Shown here in pieces: positions 1 through 5,992 of a stretch of 7,190 nt of DNA (position 1 is the first letter of the stretch; each line of letters opens with the position of its first letter). The notes under the pieces are model-generated. The model ran no database searches. It had not been told where the DNA came from and saw only the letters and a list, made by a program, of their open reading frames with translations. This DNA is from an uncultured Clostridia bacterium (GTDB lineage: Bacteria; Bacillota; Clostridia; Christensenellales; CAG-314), in contig CALGIK010000213.1 in assembly GCA_937915515.1 (NCBI GenBank), positions 1 to 7,190 on the forward strand. Reading direction: 5' to 3'. The position numbers and the translations under genes are program-made.

Positions 1-195
1 GTTAAAGACTCAAAAGATAAGCGTATAACCTGGATAGTATGTACAGAAAAAGCTAAACCTATAATTTCTCAAGAAAAAAGTATTTTGATTGATAATCTAA
101 CCAAGAATATTGAAGAACATCTTACTGCAGATGAATTTGGTAATCTTATTGAAGCCTATAAATTTATATGCGCGATATACGGTAGATTTAATTAA
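1..195 (+). CDS. MarR-family transcriptional regulator, C-terminal fragment
   Basis: The frame is open from the first base to a TAA at 193-195 and encodes 64 residues; the start lies outside the window. The visible part begins with a basic, polar stretch (KDSKDKR) running into a beta strand (ITWIVCTEKA). This matches the wing of the MarR winged helix, where D-x-R-D-x-R is typically followed by a strand ending in T-E-K-G/A. Two helices follow (about residues 23-40 and 42-61), as in the C-terminal dimerisation helices of MarR proteins. Such proteins are dimeric repressors that often respond to phenolics, drugs or oxidants. Ligand and targets cannot be told from this fragment. The gene is convergent with clpB, with a terminator hairpin between them. 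The family call rests on the wing pattern and helix layout only; another winged-helix family is possible. Confidence 0.7.
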   Translation, partial: VKDSKDKRITWIVCTEKAKPIISQEKSILIDNLTKNIEEHLTADEFGNLIEAYKFICAIYGRFN

Positions 196-260
196 TATTC
201 TTGTAAAAACTTCTTCTTTAATCTCTTTTCCTCGTTAAGAATTTCGTTTTTTTTATTCAA

Positions 261-300
261 AAAAACCGCTCCTGTTACAACTGTAACAAGAGCGGTTTTT
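261..300. terminator. Bidirectional rho-independent terminator between marR-type gene and clpB
   Basis: Arms 261-279 and 282-300 pair over 19 positions, with one mismatch and a very tight centre, so the real loop probably includes the innermost pairs. The odd pair is C/A in plus-strand RNA but a U-G wobble in minus-strand RNA. Five T follow the core on the plus strand and seven on the minus strand. It can end both the MarR-type transcript (65 nt after its stop) and the clpB transcript (160 nt after its stop), with the better fit for clpB. Confidence 0.85.
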
Positions 301-306
301 AAGGAG
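301..306 (+). promoter_or_regulatory. Shine-Dalgarno site of the 37-residue micro-ORF
   Basis: AAGGAG stands 7 bases before the ATG at 314 and directly abuts the T-run of the terminator hairpin. This good site is the main reason to take the micro-ORF seriously. Because it sits right behind a terminator, translation would depend on read-through or on a promoter I cannot identify. Confidence 0.5.
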
Positions 307-313
307 AGAAATT

Positions 314-427
314 ATGAAAAACAGAAAAGCTGTCAAAAGCTGTGTTATTTTATTTTTTTACCTATTATCGTGTAAGTTTATTTTTGTTTTATTTGTTTTT
401 ATTAAGGTTTTACTTTTACTTTTTTGA
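314..427 (+). CDS. Possible 37-residue hydrophobic micro-protein, lipoprotein-signal-like
   Basis: ATG at 314 to TGA at 425-427, with an AAGGAG ribosome site 7 bases upstream. The N-terminus is basic (MKNRKAVK), followed by a hydrophobic stretch and the tetrad L-L-S-C with its cysteine at residue 20. This resembles a type II signal peptide with a lipobox, though L at -2 is unusual. The remaining 17 residues are nearly all F, L, V, I and K, so the product would be mostly membrane-embedded. I do not recognise a family. The hydrophobic tail may simply reflect T-rich non-coding DNA, or the ORF may be the decayed 5' end of a lipoprotein gene. A 9-base direct repeat AAAAGCTGT (325-333, 335-343) lies within it. 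No clear promoter was seen upstream. Confidence 0.35.
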   Translation: MKNRKAVKSCVILFFYLLSCKFIFVLFVFIKVLLLLF

Positions 428-459
428 TTTGCTTTTCTTAACGAGAGTTTTTTGTTACT

Positions 460-3036
460 TTATTTTAACACCAAATCGCAATCGCTGCTATCGATAATTA
501 TTTTGCTGTCGGGCGCAATATTGTCGGCGACAATGTTTTTTGCTATAAGTGTTTCGACAGAATGCTGAATAAAACGTTTTAAGGGGCGTGCGCCGTAAAC
601 GGGGTCAAAACCGTTGTCGATAATAAATTGTTTTGCTGTTTCGGTCACCTCTACCGACAAATTTTGCTCTGACAGACGTTTGTTTAAAGACTCTATCATA
701 ATATCGACAATTTTGGCTATCTCGTTTTTGTTGAGCGGCTTATAAAATACTATTTCGTCAAGTCGGTTCAAAAATTCGGGTCTAAATTGCTGTTTAAGCA
801 TTGCATTGACTTGAGCTATTGCCTGCGGCGTTATTTCGCCGTTTATATTATTTTCTAAAATTATGCTGCTGCCTAAATTTGAAGTCATTATAATGATGGT
901 GTTTTTAAAATCCACCGTGCGTCCTTGGCTGTCGGTTATTCGCCCGTCGTCAAGTACCTGAAGCAAAATATTAAATACTTCGGGATGCGCTTTTTCGATT
1001 TCGTCAAACAGCACCACGCTGTAAGGCCTGCGTCTTACGGCTTCGGTGAGTTGACCGCCTTCGTCATACCCTACGTAGCCCGGGGGTGCGCCGATAAGCC
1101 TTGACACCGAAAATTTTTCCATATACTCGCTCATGTCTATACGAATAAGATTTTTTTCGTCATCAAAGAGCGTTGCAGCAAGAGTTTTTGCCAGCTCTGT
1201 TTTGCCTACTCCGGTAGGACCTAAAAACATAAAGCTGCCTATGGGCTTGTTTGGGTCGCTTATGCCCGCTCTGCTCCTAATAATTGCTTCGGCAACTTTA
1301 CTCACTGCCTGGTCCTGACCTATGACACGTTTGTGTAAAATCTCCTCTAAACTTAACAGTTTTTTCCTTTCGCCTTCCATCAGCTTGCTGACGGGAATAC
1401 CTGTCCAGCGGTTGATAATTTTTGCGATTTCTTCCTCTGTGACACGGTCACGGAGCAAATTGTTTTTATTGTTTGCTTCCTTTTCGGCGGCTTCAAGCTG
1501 TTTAAGTAAAGAGGGACGTTTGCCGTATTTAAGCTCCGCAGCTTTGTCGAGGTCGTATTCCTGCTCTGCTTTCTCGATAGCGGCGTTTACGGCTTCTATT
1601 TCTTCCCGAAGTTTTTGCACTGTGCTTATAGACTGTTTTTCGTTAAGCCACTTTGACTTCATACAGTTGTAGCTGTCACGAAGGGTAGCTAATTCTTTTT
1701 GAATATCGGCTAAATGCGTTATGCTTAATTGGTCTGTTTCCTTTTTTAAGGCGGCTTCCTCAATTTCGAGCTGCATGATTTTACGGCTTATATCGTCTAA
1801 TTCCGAAGGCATACTGTCCATTTCGGTTTTTATAAGTGCGCATGCTTCGTCCACTAAGTCAATGGCTTTGTCGGGCAAAAATCTGTCGCTTATATAACGG
1901 TTGGACAAAGTGGCGGCTGCAATTAAAGCGGCGTCGGTGATTTTCACGCCGTGAAAAACCTCATAACGCTCTTTTAATCCCCTTAAAATGCTGATTGTAT
2001 CTTCAACTGAAGGTTCGTTAATCAAAACGGGTTGAAATCTGCGCTCAAGGGCAGGGTCTTTTTCGATATATTCCCTGTATTCATTTAAAGTGGTTGCACC
2101 GATGCAGTGCAGTTCGCCCCTCGCCAACATGGGTTTAAGAATATTGCCTGCATCCATGGCGCCGTCGGTCTTGCCTGCTCCTACAATGAGATGCAATTCG
2201 TCAATAAACAAAATTATTTTGCCCTGACTCTTTTTTACCTCGTTTAAAACGGCTTTAAGCCTTTCTTCAAATTCGCCCCTGTATTTTGCGCCAGCTACCA
2301 ATGCGCCCATATCAAGACTGAATATTATCCTGTCTCTTATACTGTTGGGTACGTCGCCCCTCATTATCCTTTGCGCCAAACCTTCGGCTATGGCTGTTTT
2401 TCCAACGCCTGCTTCGCCTATCAAAACGGGATTGTTTTTGGTTTTTCGGCTTAATATCATTATGACGTTTCGGATTTCGTTTTCGCGTCCGATAACGGGA
2501 TCAAGTTTTTGCTGCTTTGCTAAAGCGACTAAATCCGTGCCGTACTTGTTGAGTACGTCATATGTGGCTTCGGGATTATCGTTTGTGATTTTTACGTTGC
2601 CGCGCACCTTATTTAGCGCTTTTAAAAAAGCGTCTTTGGTTACTCCGTAATCGGTAAACAGCTTTTTTATGCTAACATTGGGCTTTATTAAAAGTCCTAA
2701 AAAAAGGTGCTCGACGGAAACATATTCGTCCTGCATTTGTTTTGCACTTTTTTCCGCCTCCACAAAAGCGTTGTTTAGGTCGTTGCCTATATAAAGCTGA
2801 CCGCTGCCGCCGCTCATACGGGGAAGTTTTTCCACCGCTTTTGTTGCTGCATCCAAAAAAGTGTCCGAGTTAATCTCCATTTGGCTGACTAGCCTTTTAA
2901 TTAAACTATCTTCGTCAAAAAGAAGAGCATACAAAAGATGCTCTTCGTCAAGAGTTGTGTTGCCGTATTCCCTTGCTTTATTTTGTGCGTTGTTTATTAC
3001 CTGAATTGATTTTTGTGTAAAATTATTAGTATTCAT
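460..3036 (-). CDS. clpB: ATP-dependent chaperone ClpB (Hsp100 disaggregase)
   Basis: Full-length 858-residue ClpB, the usual size. This cytosolic hexamer threads aggregated proteins through its pore and works with DnaK-DnaJ-GrpE. Order of parts: N-terminal substrate domain (about 1-145); first AAA+ module with Walker A GEAGVGKT (207-214), pore loop KYRG (251-254), Walker B ending D279-E280 and arginine fingers R332-R333; coiled-coil middle domain (about 405-525), which separates ClpB from ClpA and ClpX; second AAA+ module with Walker A GPTGVGKT (606-613), pore loop GYVGY (653-657), Walker B D678-E679, arginine finger R758 and sensor-2 GARP (815-818). No ClpP-binding loop was seen, as expected. 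All catalytic residues are intact. The start at 3036 has AGGTGA six bases upstream. The gene lies 45 bp after the RHH gene with no terminator between, so co-transcription is likely. No CIRCE or CtsR site was seen nearby. Confidence 0.98.
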   Translation of the reverse strand: MNTNNFTQKSIQVINNAQNKAREYGNTTLDEEHLLYALLFDEDSLIKRLVSQMEINSDTFLDAATKAVEKLPRMSGGSGQLYIGNDLNNAFVEAEKSAKQMQDEYVSVEHLFLGLLIKPNVSIKKLFTDYGVTKDAFLKALNKVRGNVKITNDNPEATYDVLNKYGTDLVALAKQQKLDPVIGRENEIRNVIMILSRKTKNNPVLIGEAGVGKTAIAEGLAQRIMRGDVPNSIRDRIIFSLDMGALVAGAKYRGEFEERLKAVLNEVKKSQGKIILFIDELHLIVGAGKTDGAMDAGNILKPMLARGELHCIGATTLNEYREYIEKDPALERRFQPVLINEPSVEDTISILRGLKERYEVFHGVKITDAALIAAATLSNRYISDRFLPDKAIDLVDEACALIKTEMDSMPSELDDISRKIMQLEIEEAALKKETDQLSITHLADIQKELATLRDSYNCMKSKWLNEKQSISTVQKLREEIEAVNAAIEKAEQEYDLDKAAELKYGKRPSLLKQLEAAEKEANNKNNLLRDRVTEEEIAKIINRWTGIPVSKLMEGERKKLLSLEEILHKRVIGQDQAVSKVAEAIIRSRAGISDPNKPIGSFMFLGPTGVGKTELAKTLAATLFDDEKNLIRIDMSEYMEKFSVSRLIGAPPGYVGYDEGGQLTEAVRRRPYSVVLFDEIEKAHPEVFNILLQVLDDGRITDSQGRTVDFKNTIIIMTSNLGSSIILENNINGEITPQAIAQVNAMLKQQFRPEFLNRLDEIVFYKPLNKNEIAKIVDIMIESLNKRLSEQNLSVEVTETAKQFIIDNGFDPVYGARPLKRFIQHSVETLIAKNIVADNIAPDSKIIIDSSDCDLVLK

Positions 3037-3042
3037 ATTTTT

Positions 3043-3048
3043 TCACCT
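3043..3048 (-). promoter_or_regulatory. clpB ribosome binding site
   Basis: On the minus strand AGGTGA stands six bases before the clpB ATG and fixes that start. The 45-bp gap it lies in contains no convincing promoter; a TATAAA inside the end of the upstream gene lacks a good -35. Confidence 0.8.
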
Positions 3049-3081
3049 GCCTTACTTTTCTATTTGGCTTGTGCCTTTTTT

Positions 3082-3732
3082 TTAAAATATTTTATAGGGT
3101 TGATTTTTTAGATTTTTTAAATAAACTTCTTCTATCTTAGGATAAGCTTTCTCAACGTTTTCTAAATTTGCAAAAAACATATTTAAAAGAATGTTGAAAT
3201 TTTTTACATAAGACGTAATAATCTCGCCCACTGTTTTAGTATTGAGTTTGTCGGCGTCAAAGATATTAAGCTTGCGAAAAAACTTTTCGTTTTCGACTGA
3301 ACAGTCAACTTGCCCAATGTGCTTTTTTTCTAGACTGATAAAAAGCCAATAAAATTTGTTGACTGCGTTTAACAGCGACACCGAAGTGCTTCTAAGTGAA
3401 ACTTTAAGCTCACCCAAACAATTTTTATTGTTTTTGTATAACTCTACGGTGTATTTAACCGTCGGATTGTATTTAAAACTGATAGCCGAACAAATTGAAG
3501 CTAAGTTATTAGACTGCTGTGCCAAAAATTTTAGCGATTGCGATTTGTTCACAATAGCCTGCATGTTGCTGACTATGTCGGCAGCGCGCTTTTCGGGTGT
3601 TTCAAAGGAAAGATATTCTGCAATTAAAGTGTTTATCATATTGCTACGGCTTAAACCTTTTTTGTAAGCGACTTTGTCCAACAAAGTAATAAGTTCGTCG
3701 CTTAAAACAAGGCTGTAAACGCTTTTTGACAT
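3082..3732 (-). CDS. Ribbon-helix-helix protein with uncharacterised C-terminal domain
   Basis: The preferred start is the ATG at 3732, giving 216 residues. It has GAGG at 3738-3741 in front, whereas the TTG at 3765 in the same frame lies beside the -10 box and cannot be read from this promoter. Residues 1-45 fit a ribbon-helix-helix DNA-binding fold: a strand (SVYSLVLSD), a helix (ELITLLDKVAYKKG), then LSRSNMINTLIAEYL as the second helix. RHH proteins bind DNA as dimers through the strand. A short linker with ETPEKRAADI follows, then about 150 residues of strand-and-helix sequence (with GELKVSLRST near the middle) that I cannot assign to a named family. The gene is first in an apparent operon with clpB and has its own strong promoter. 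Self-regulation together with clpB is a reasonable inference, not shown. No antitoxin partner is adjacent. Confidence 0.75.
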   Translation of the reverse strand: MSKSVYSLVLSDELITLLDKVAYKKGLSRSNMINTLIAEYLSFETPEKRAADIVSNMQAIVNKSQSLKFLAQQSNNLASICSAISFKYNPTVKYTVELYKNNKNCLGELKVSLRSTSVSLLNAVNKFYWLFISLEKKHIGQVDCSVENEKFFRKLNIFDADKLNTKTVGEIITSYVKNFNILLNMFFANLENVEKAYPKIEEVYLKNLKNQPYKIF

Positions 3733-3753
3733 TTTTACCTCTATGTTAGTATT

Positions 3754-3781
3754 ATTATATAACAATTATAACATTTGTCAA
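3754..3781 (-). promoter_or_regulatory. Sigma-A promoter of the RHH-clpB operon
   Basis: On the minus strand TTGACA (3776-3781) and TATAAT (3754-3759) are separated by 16 bp. Transcription would start near 3747, leaving a leader of about 15 nt with the GAGG site in it. The spacer and -10 carry a direct repeat with 9-bp period: on the plus strand, TATAACA at 3758-3764 and 3767-3773. A perfect 12-bp palindrome AATTATATAATT lies just upstream at 3785-3796. Either could be an operator, for example for the RHH protein. Confidence 0.75.
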
Positions 3782-3936
3782 GCTAATTATATAATTTTGT
3801 TTCCAAATTAGCAAAATATTTTCAACTTTTTACACAAAGTTTTATCAAAATAACAAATTGCATATGAAAAAAGCAAAACAATTTACACTTAAATATAACA
3901 GAGAAAAGGATAACAGAATAAATATTTCAATGAATT

Positions 3937-3968
3937 AAAAACAGCCTAAATATTGGTTAATTTAGGCT
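3937..3968 (-). terminator. Rho-independent terminator of the SDR gene
   Basis: Arms AGCCTAAAT and its complement (3943-3951 and 3960-3968) form 9 bp with an 8-base loop. On the minus strand the stem is followed by GTTTTT. It lies about 60 nt after the SDR stop, so it fits the end of that transcript. The plus strand lacks a T-run here. The rest of the 3782-4028 intergenic stretch holds the RHH promoter, further hairpins and no convincing gene. Confidence 0.7.
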
Positions 3969-3986
3969 TGAATCAGGGTGTATAAA

Positions 3987-4036
3987 AGCTACAATAAATT
4001 ATGTAGGCTAAAATTCTTAGATAAACAATTATCTAA
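3987..4036. repeat. Two extra hairpins at the SDR 3' end
   Basis: TTAGATAA (4017-4024) and TTATCTAA (4029-4036) pair perfectly around a 4-base loop and overlap the SDR stop codon. Next to it, AGCTACA (3987-3993) pairs with TGTAGGCT (4002-4009) with one bulged G. With the terminator this makes three stem-loops within about 95 bases. Neither of these two has a T-run, so they may serve mRNA stability rather than termination. Confidence 0.45.
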
Positions 4037-4832
4037 TAAAAATTTTATAGATTTTATCTTGTAAAGTATCGGGCAATATGTTAAGTAGTCTAAGTTTAAA
4101 GCTGTTGGCAATTCTATAACAAATTTTTGGGTGTTTTACCAAGACAATTTTTAAGATTAACCGAGCAAATTTTATAGGATTGTTTGCCTTATTTGTTTCG
4201 TCATACAAAAGTTTCGCCATTTTTAATAGCTTTTTGCCGTATAAACCACTCTCATTTAGCAGCCTGTCGAAACTTTGATTTGTGTCCTTTAACAAATTTG
4301 TTTTGAAACTGCCAGCTTGAATTTTAACTACAGGTATGGACAAAAGCTGTAATTCCCGACGTAAGCAATCGTTGTAGCTGTCAAGCGCAGTTTTGGAGAT
4401 GCCGTAGTAGCCGTCAAAGGGGTGAGCGCTGTAACGGGCGACCTCGCTGGTTATGTTTATGATTTTGCTGTAATTTGGTTTCAAAAAGCCAAAAAAAGCA
4501 CGGTTTACTTTGTATGCGCCCCAAAAATTTACATCAAAAACTTTTTTGAAGATTTTTTCGTCCCCTTCTATCATAGATTGCATATTTATCACGCCTGCGC
4601 CGTTAATAATAGCGGCAAGCGTATGTGTATACTCTCTTACTTTTTGCACAGCAAAACTGAAGGAATTATCCTCCGTTACGTCAAGCTGAAGGGGAATAAC
4701 TGACAGATTTTTAAAAGTTGTCTCATCGGTGACTTTGTCGCAGGCAAAAACAGTATAATTGTTTTGAGCTAACAACTTTGTTGCAGCTTGTCCTAAACCG
4801 CCGAAGGCGCCTGTGATTAATACATATTGCAT
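4029..4832 (-). CDS. Short-chain dehydrogenase/reductase (SDR family), NAD(P)-dependent
   Basis: A complete 267-residue classical SDR. The Rossmann motif TGAFGGLG is at 7-14 (T-G-x3-G-x-G). An aspartate (D32) ends the second strand, which in this family usually favours NAD(H) over NADP(H). LDVT is at 50-53, NGAG at 77-80 (a variant of NNAG), the structural N at 102, the catalytic S129, and the Y143-x3-K147 pair. All active-site residues are present. The C-terminal tail (HPKICYRI... onwards) recalls SDRs grouped with retinol or 17-beta-hydroxysteroid dehydrogenases, but the substrate cannot be read from sequence. The start at 4832 has GGAG six bases upstream. The gene is divergent from the OsmC gene, and both promoters carry TTACTGTAA, so joint control by a stress or electrophile regulator is possible. 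Confidence 0.9.
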   Translation of the reverse strand: MQYVLITGAFGGLGQAATKLLAQNNYTVFACDKVTDETTFKNLSVIPLQLDVTEDNSFSFAVQKVREYTHTLAAIINGAGVINMQSMIEGDEKIFKKVFDVNFWGAYKVNRAFFGFLKPNYSKIINITSEVARYSAHPFDGYYGISKTALDSYNDCLRRELQLLSIPVVKIQAGSFKTNLLKDTNQSFDRLLNESGLYGKKLLKMAKLLYDETNKANNPIKFARLILKIVLVKHPKICYRIANSFKLRLLNILPDTLQDKIYKIFIR

Positions 4833-4871
4833 ATGTTGCTCCGTATTTTTTTATGGTTTTTAATTATGCTA

Positions 4872-4900
4872 ATTATAATCTTAGTTACTGTAAATGTCAA
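4872..4900 (-). promoter_or_regulatory. Consensus sigma-A promoter of the SDR gene
   Basis: On the minus strand TTGACA (4895-4900) and TATAAT (4872-4877) are spaced by exactly 17 bp, a perfect consensus match. Such strong promoters are often held down by a repressor. A TTACTGTAA motif fills the spacer right beside the -35 box. Confidence 0.85.
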
Positions 4901-4959
4901 TATTTGTTTATCCTTAGTAATTTAATAGGATATTTGCAGTAAATTCTTGATTACTGTAA
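4881..4959. promoter_or_regulatory. Repeated TTACTGTAA operator-like motif in the divergent promoter region
   Basis: TTACTGTAA, a palindrome around a central base, occurs at 4885-4893 and 4951-4959. The first copy adjoins the -35 of the SDR promoter; the second overlaps the -35 of the OsmC promoter. Half-site-like AGTAA copies lie between them (TTAGTAA 4914-4920, GCAGTAA 4936-4942). The placement suits a dimeric repressor that controls both genes. TTACT/AGTAA half sites are reminiscent of HxlR/YodB-type redox regulators, from memory only; the binding protein is unknown. Confidence 0.5.
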
Positions 4960-4975
4960 GAAAATATGATATAAT
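4947..4975 (+). promoter_or_regulatory. Sigma-A promoter of the OsmC-family gene
   Basis: TTGATT (4947-4952) and TATAAT (4970-4975) are 17 bp apart. Transcription should start near 4982, just before the GGAGG at 4985-4989, which leaves a very short leader. This also rules out the in-frame TTG at 4947 as the start codon, because it is inside the -35 box. Confidence 0.8.
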
Positions 4976-4994
4976 CAAAAAAAAGGAGGAAAAT

Positions 4995-5438
4995 ATGCTA
5001 ACTACATTTAAGGCAACAGCTAAAAAACTTAAAGAGGGTATGCAGGCGGAAACAAATGCCAGAGGATTTAAAATTATGATGGACGAGCCTAAGGAATTAG
5101 GAGGTACTGACATTGCGATGAATCCCGTTGAAGGCGTTTTGTGCGCTTTAGGTGCATGTCAGTCTATTGTCGCAGCAGCTTTTGCAAGGGCAAAAAAGTT
5201 TACCTTTGAGGAATTTCATGTTGAGCTTGAAGGCGATTTGGATCCCGACGGCTTTTTAGGTAAGCGTGATGATGTGCGAAAAGGTTTTAGCGAAATAAGG
5301 TTTAAAATGCATTTTAAAACAAATGAAACTCAGGAAAAATGCGAGGAATTTGTCGACTTTATCGAAAGTGTTTGCCCTGTCGGCGATTGTTTGACAAACG
5401 GCGTAAAATTAGTGCGTTCAGGAGTAGTAAAAGACTAA
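4995..5438 (+). CDS. OsmC/Ohr-family thiol peroxidase-like protein
   Basis: 147 residues, the usual length for small OsmC-family proteins. Members reduce organic hydroperoxides in the cytosol with two cysteines, as a dimer. The first conserved block, NPVEGVLCALGACQS (43-57), carries the expected cysteine C55 at the start of the central helix. The second, ESVCPVGDCL (124-133), carries C127 in the typical CPV context. C50, C116 and C132 are additional cysteines; C132 makes a CPVGDC motif. The sequence looks closer to OsmC/YhfA-like proteins than to Ohr proper, so the substrate is open. The start at 4995 has GGAGG five bases upstream and the promoter just before it. The gene is divergent from the SDR gene and shares a motif with its promoter. 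The stop is followed by a terminator 50 nt downstream. Confidence 0.88.
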   Translation: MLTTFKATAKKLKEGMQAETNARGFKIMMDEPKELGGTDIAMNPVEGVLCALGACQSIVAAAFARAKKFTFEEFHVELEGDLDPDGFLGKRDDVRKGFSEIRFKMHFKTNETQEKCEEFVDFIESVCPVGDCLTNGVKLVRSGVVKD

Positions 5439-5488
5439 TCAACTTAGCTATAAGTTTATGGTAACAAACCTACAATAAAATAAGGATT

Positions 5489-5521
5489 ATTTAACGACAA
5501 GGCAAAACCTTGTCGTTAAAT
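5489..5521. terminator. Bidirectional terminator between OsmC gene and zinc-ribbon gene 1
   Basis: A perfect 14-bp stem (5489-5502 with 5508-5521) encloses the loop CAAAA. A short T-run follows on the plus strand, so it ends the OsmC transcript; on the minus strand it lies 36 nt after the stop of the zinc-ribbon gene but with a weak T-run. The core TTAACGACAAGG is identical to that of the terminator at 5993-6029. Confidence 0.8.
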
Positions 5522-5556
5522 TTTATCAATTATTAAGCTTAATAATTTATGTATTT

Positions 5557-5847
5557 TTATAAATATTTGCTTACTATGACAATGTTTAAAATAAACATAA
5601 TAGTTGCTATAATTATAGCGGCTATGCTGAATCCCTTACCTGTGCCATTGCGATATTTTGATCTTGATAAGCCTATACCTCCAAAGATCCATCCTAATAG
5701 AGGTGAAAGGAAAGAACACACAAAGCCAGCTACAGCCATACCGTTACTTTGGTAATAACTAGTTGCATTTGGTCGTGTGATACTGCCGCATTCAGGACAA
5801 AATGTTGCATTATCATCGACTAATTTTCCGCATTTTTTACATATCAT
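5557..5847 (-). CDS. Small zinc-ribbon membrane protein, DUF4190-like (paralogue 1)
   Basis: 96 residues. The N-terminus is a zinc ribbon with C3-x2-C6 and C17-P-E-C20, the common bacterial CxxCG...FCPxCG form. After a polar linker (22-34) come two hydrophobic segments at about 37-58 and 73-93, joined by a basic loop (LSRSKYRNGTGKG). The pattern NGMAVAGFV...LGWIFGGIGL is like DUF4190 membrane domains. The protein should be anchored in the membrane with the zinc ribbon probably cytosolic. The function of such proteins is unknown. It is about 70% identical (hand count, 67 of 95) to the product of the neighbouring gene at 6067-6354. The start at 5847 has AGGAGG nine bases upstream and a separate promoter, so it is its own transcription unit. 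Confidence 0.8.
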   Translation of the reverse strand: MICKKCGKLVDDNATFCPECGSITRPNATSYYQSNGMAVAGFVCSFLSPLLGWIFGGIGLSRSKYRNGTGKGFSIAAIIIATIMFILNIVIVSKYL

Positions 5848-5873
5848 TACATATTTCCTCCTAATTTACACTT

Positions 5874-5901
5874 ATTGTAACACTATTTTTAATAATGTCA
5901 A
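5874..5901 (-). promoter_or_regulatory. Sigma-A promoter of zinc-ribbon gene 1
   Basis: On the minus strand TTGACA (5896-5901) and TACAAT (5874-5879) are 16 bp apart, with AGGAGG following at 5857-5862. The block around the -35 (ATTGACATTA) is the same as in the promoter of the paralogue, showing that the duplication included the promoter. Confidence 0.8.
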
Positions 5902-5906
5902 TATAT

Positions 5907-5984
5907 AAACAAAAATAAACGATGATTTTTTATCATAATCTTAAATAAATTTATATGCTATTTTTATAAAAAAACAAAAATAAA
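5907..5984. repeat. A-rich 13-base direct repeat upstream of zinc-ribbon promoter 1
   Basis: AAACAAAAATAAA occurs at 5907-5919 and again at 5972-5984. A similar A-rich block lies behind the -35 of the paralogous promoter (about 6409-6425). These could be UP-like elements on the minus strand or relics of duplication. GATGAT...ATCAT at 5921-5935 is a small hairpin between the copies. No gene is visible in this stretch. Confidence 0.35.
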
Positions 5985-5992
5985 TCATAAAA

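Larger units (their letters stand above)
231..445. repeat. 11-bp inverted repeat pair flanking the hairpin and micro-ORF
   Basis: CTCGTTAAGAA at 231-241 recurs as its exact reverse complement TTCTTAACGAG at 435-445. The pair brackets a 193-bp interior that contains the terminator hairpin and the micro-ORF. No target-site duplication is evident outside the arms. It could be a remnant of a small non-autonomous element, a long-range RNA pairing, or chance in AT-rich DNA. Confidence 0.35.

Noticed and set aside
1133..1672. Open frames on the plus strand inside clpB (also 2345-2650).
   Set aside because: They are antisense shadows of a complete ClpB gene, have no ribosome site, and their translations show no recognisable domain.
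3356..3667. Open frame on the plus strand inside the RHH gene.
   Set aside because: It is antisense to a better-supported gene with promoter and ribosome site, and it resembles no known protein.
3082..3732. Reading the RHH gene as an antitoxin of a toxin-antitoxin pair.
   Set aside because: No small toxin gene is adjacent; the neighbours are clpB and a separately transcribed SDR gene, and the protein is far longer than typical RHH antitoxins.
3733..3765. Upstream TTG start for the RHH protein.
   Set aside because: The extension runs through the -10 region; the ATG at 3732 has GAGG at proper spacing.
3864..3938. 24-residue plus-strand frame between the RHH promoter and the SDR terminator.
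   Set aside because: It has no Shine-Dalgarno site or promoter, is lysine- and asparagine-rich as expected of AT-rich spacer, and matches nothing I know.
4422..4703. Open frame on the plus strand inside the SDR gene.
   Set aside because: The SDR reading has all catalytic motifs; this frame has none and lacks a ribosome site.
4947..4994. In-frame 16-codon extension of the OsmC gene from a TTG.
   Set aside because: The TTG lies inside the -35 box and the extension spans the -10 box, so it would not be in the transcript; GGAGG and ATG at 4995 fit much better.
4922..5113. Minus-strand frame across the OsmC promoter and gene start.
   Set aside because: It overlaps a convincing promoter, ribosome site and coding start on the other strand and has no signals of its own.
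5549..5755. Plus-strand frame inside zinc-ribbon gene 1.
   Set aside because: It is antisense to a gene with a clear zinc ribbon, promoter and paralogue; it has no ribosome site.
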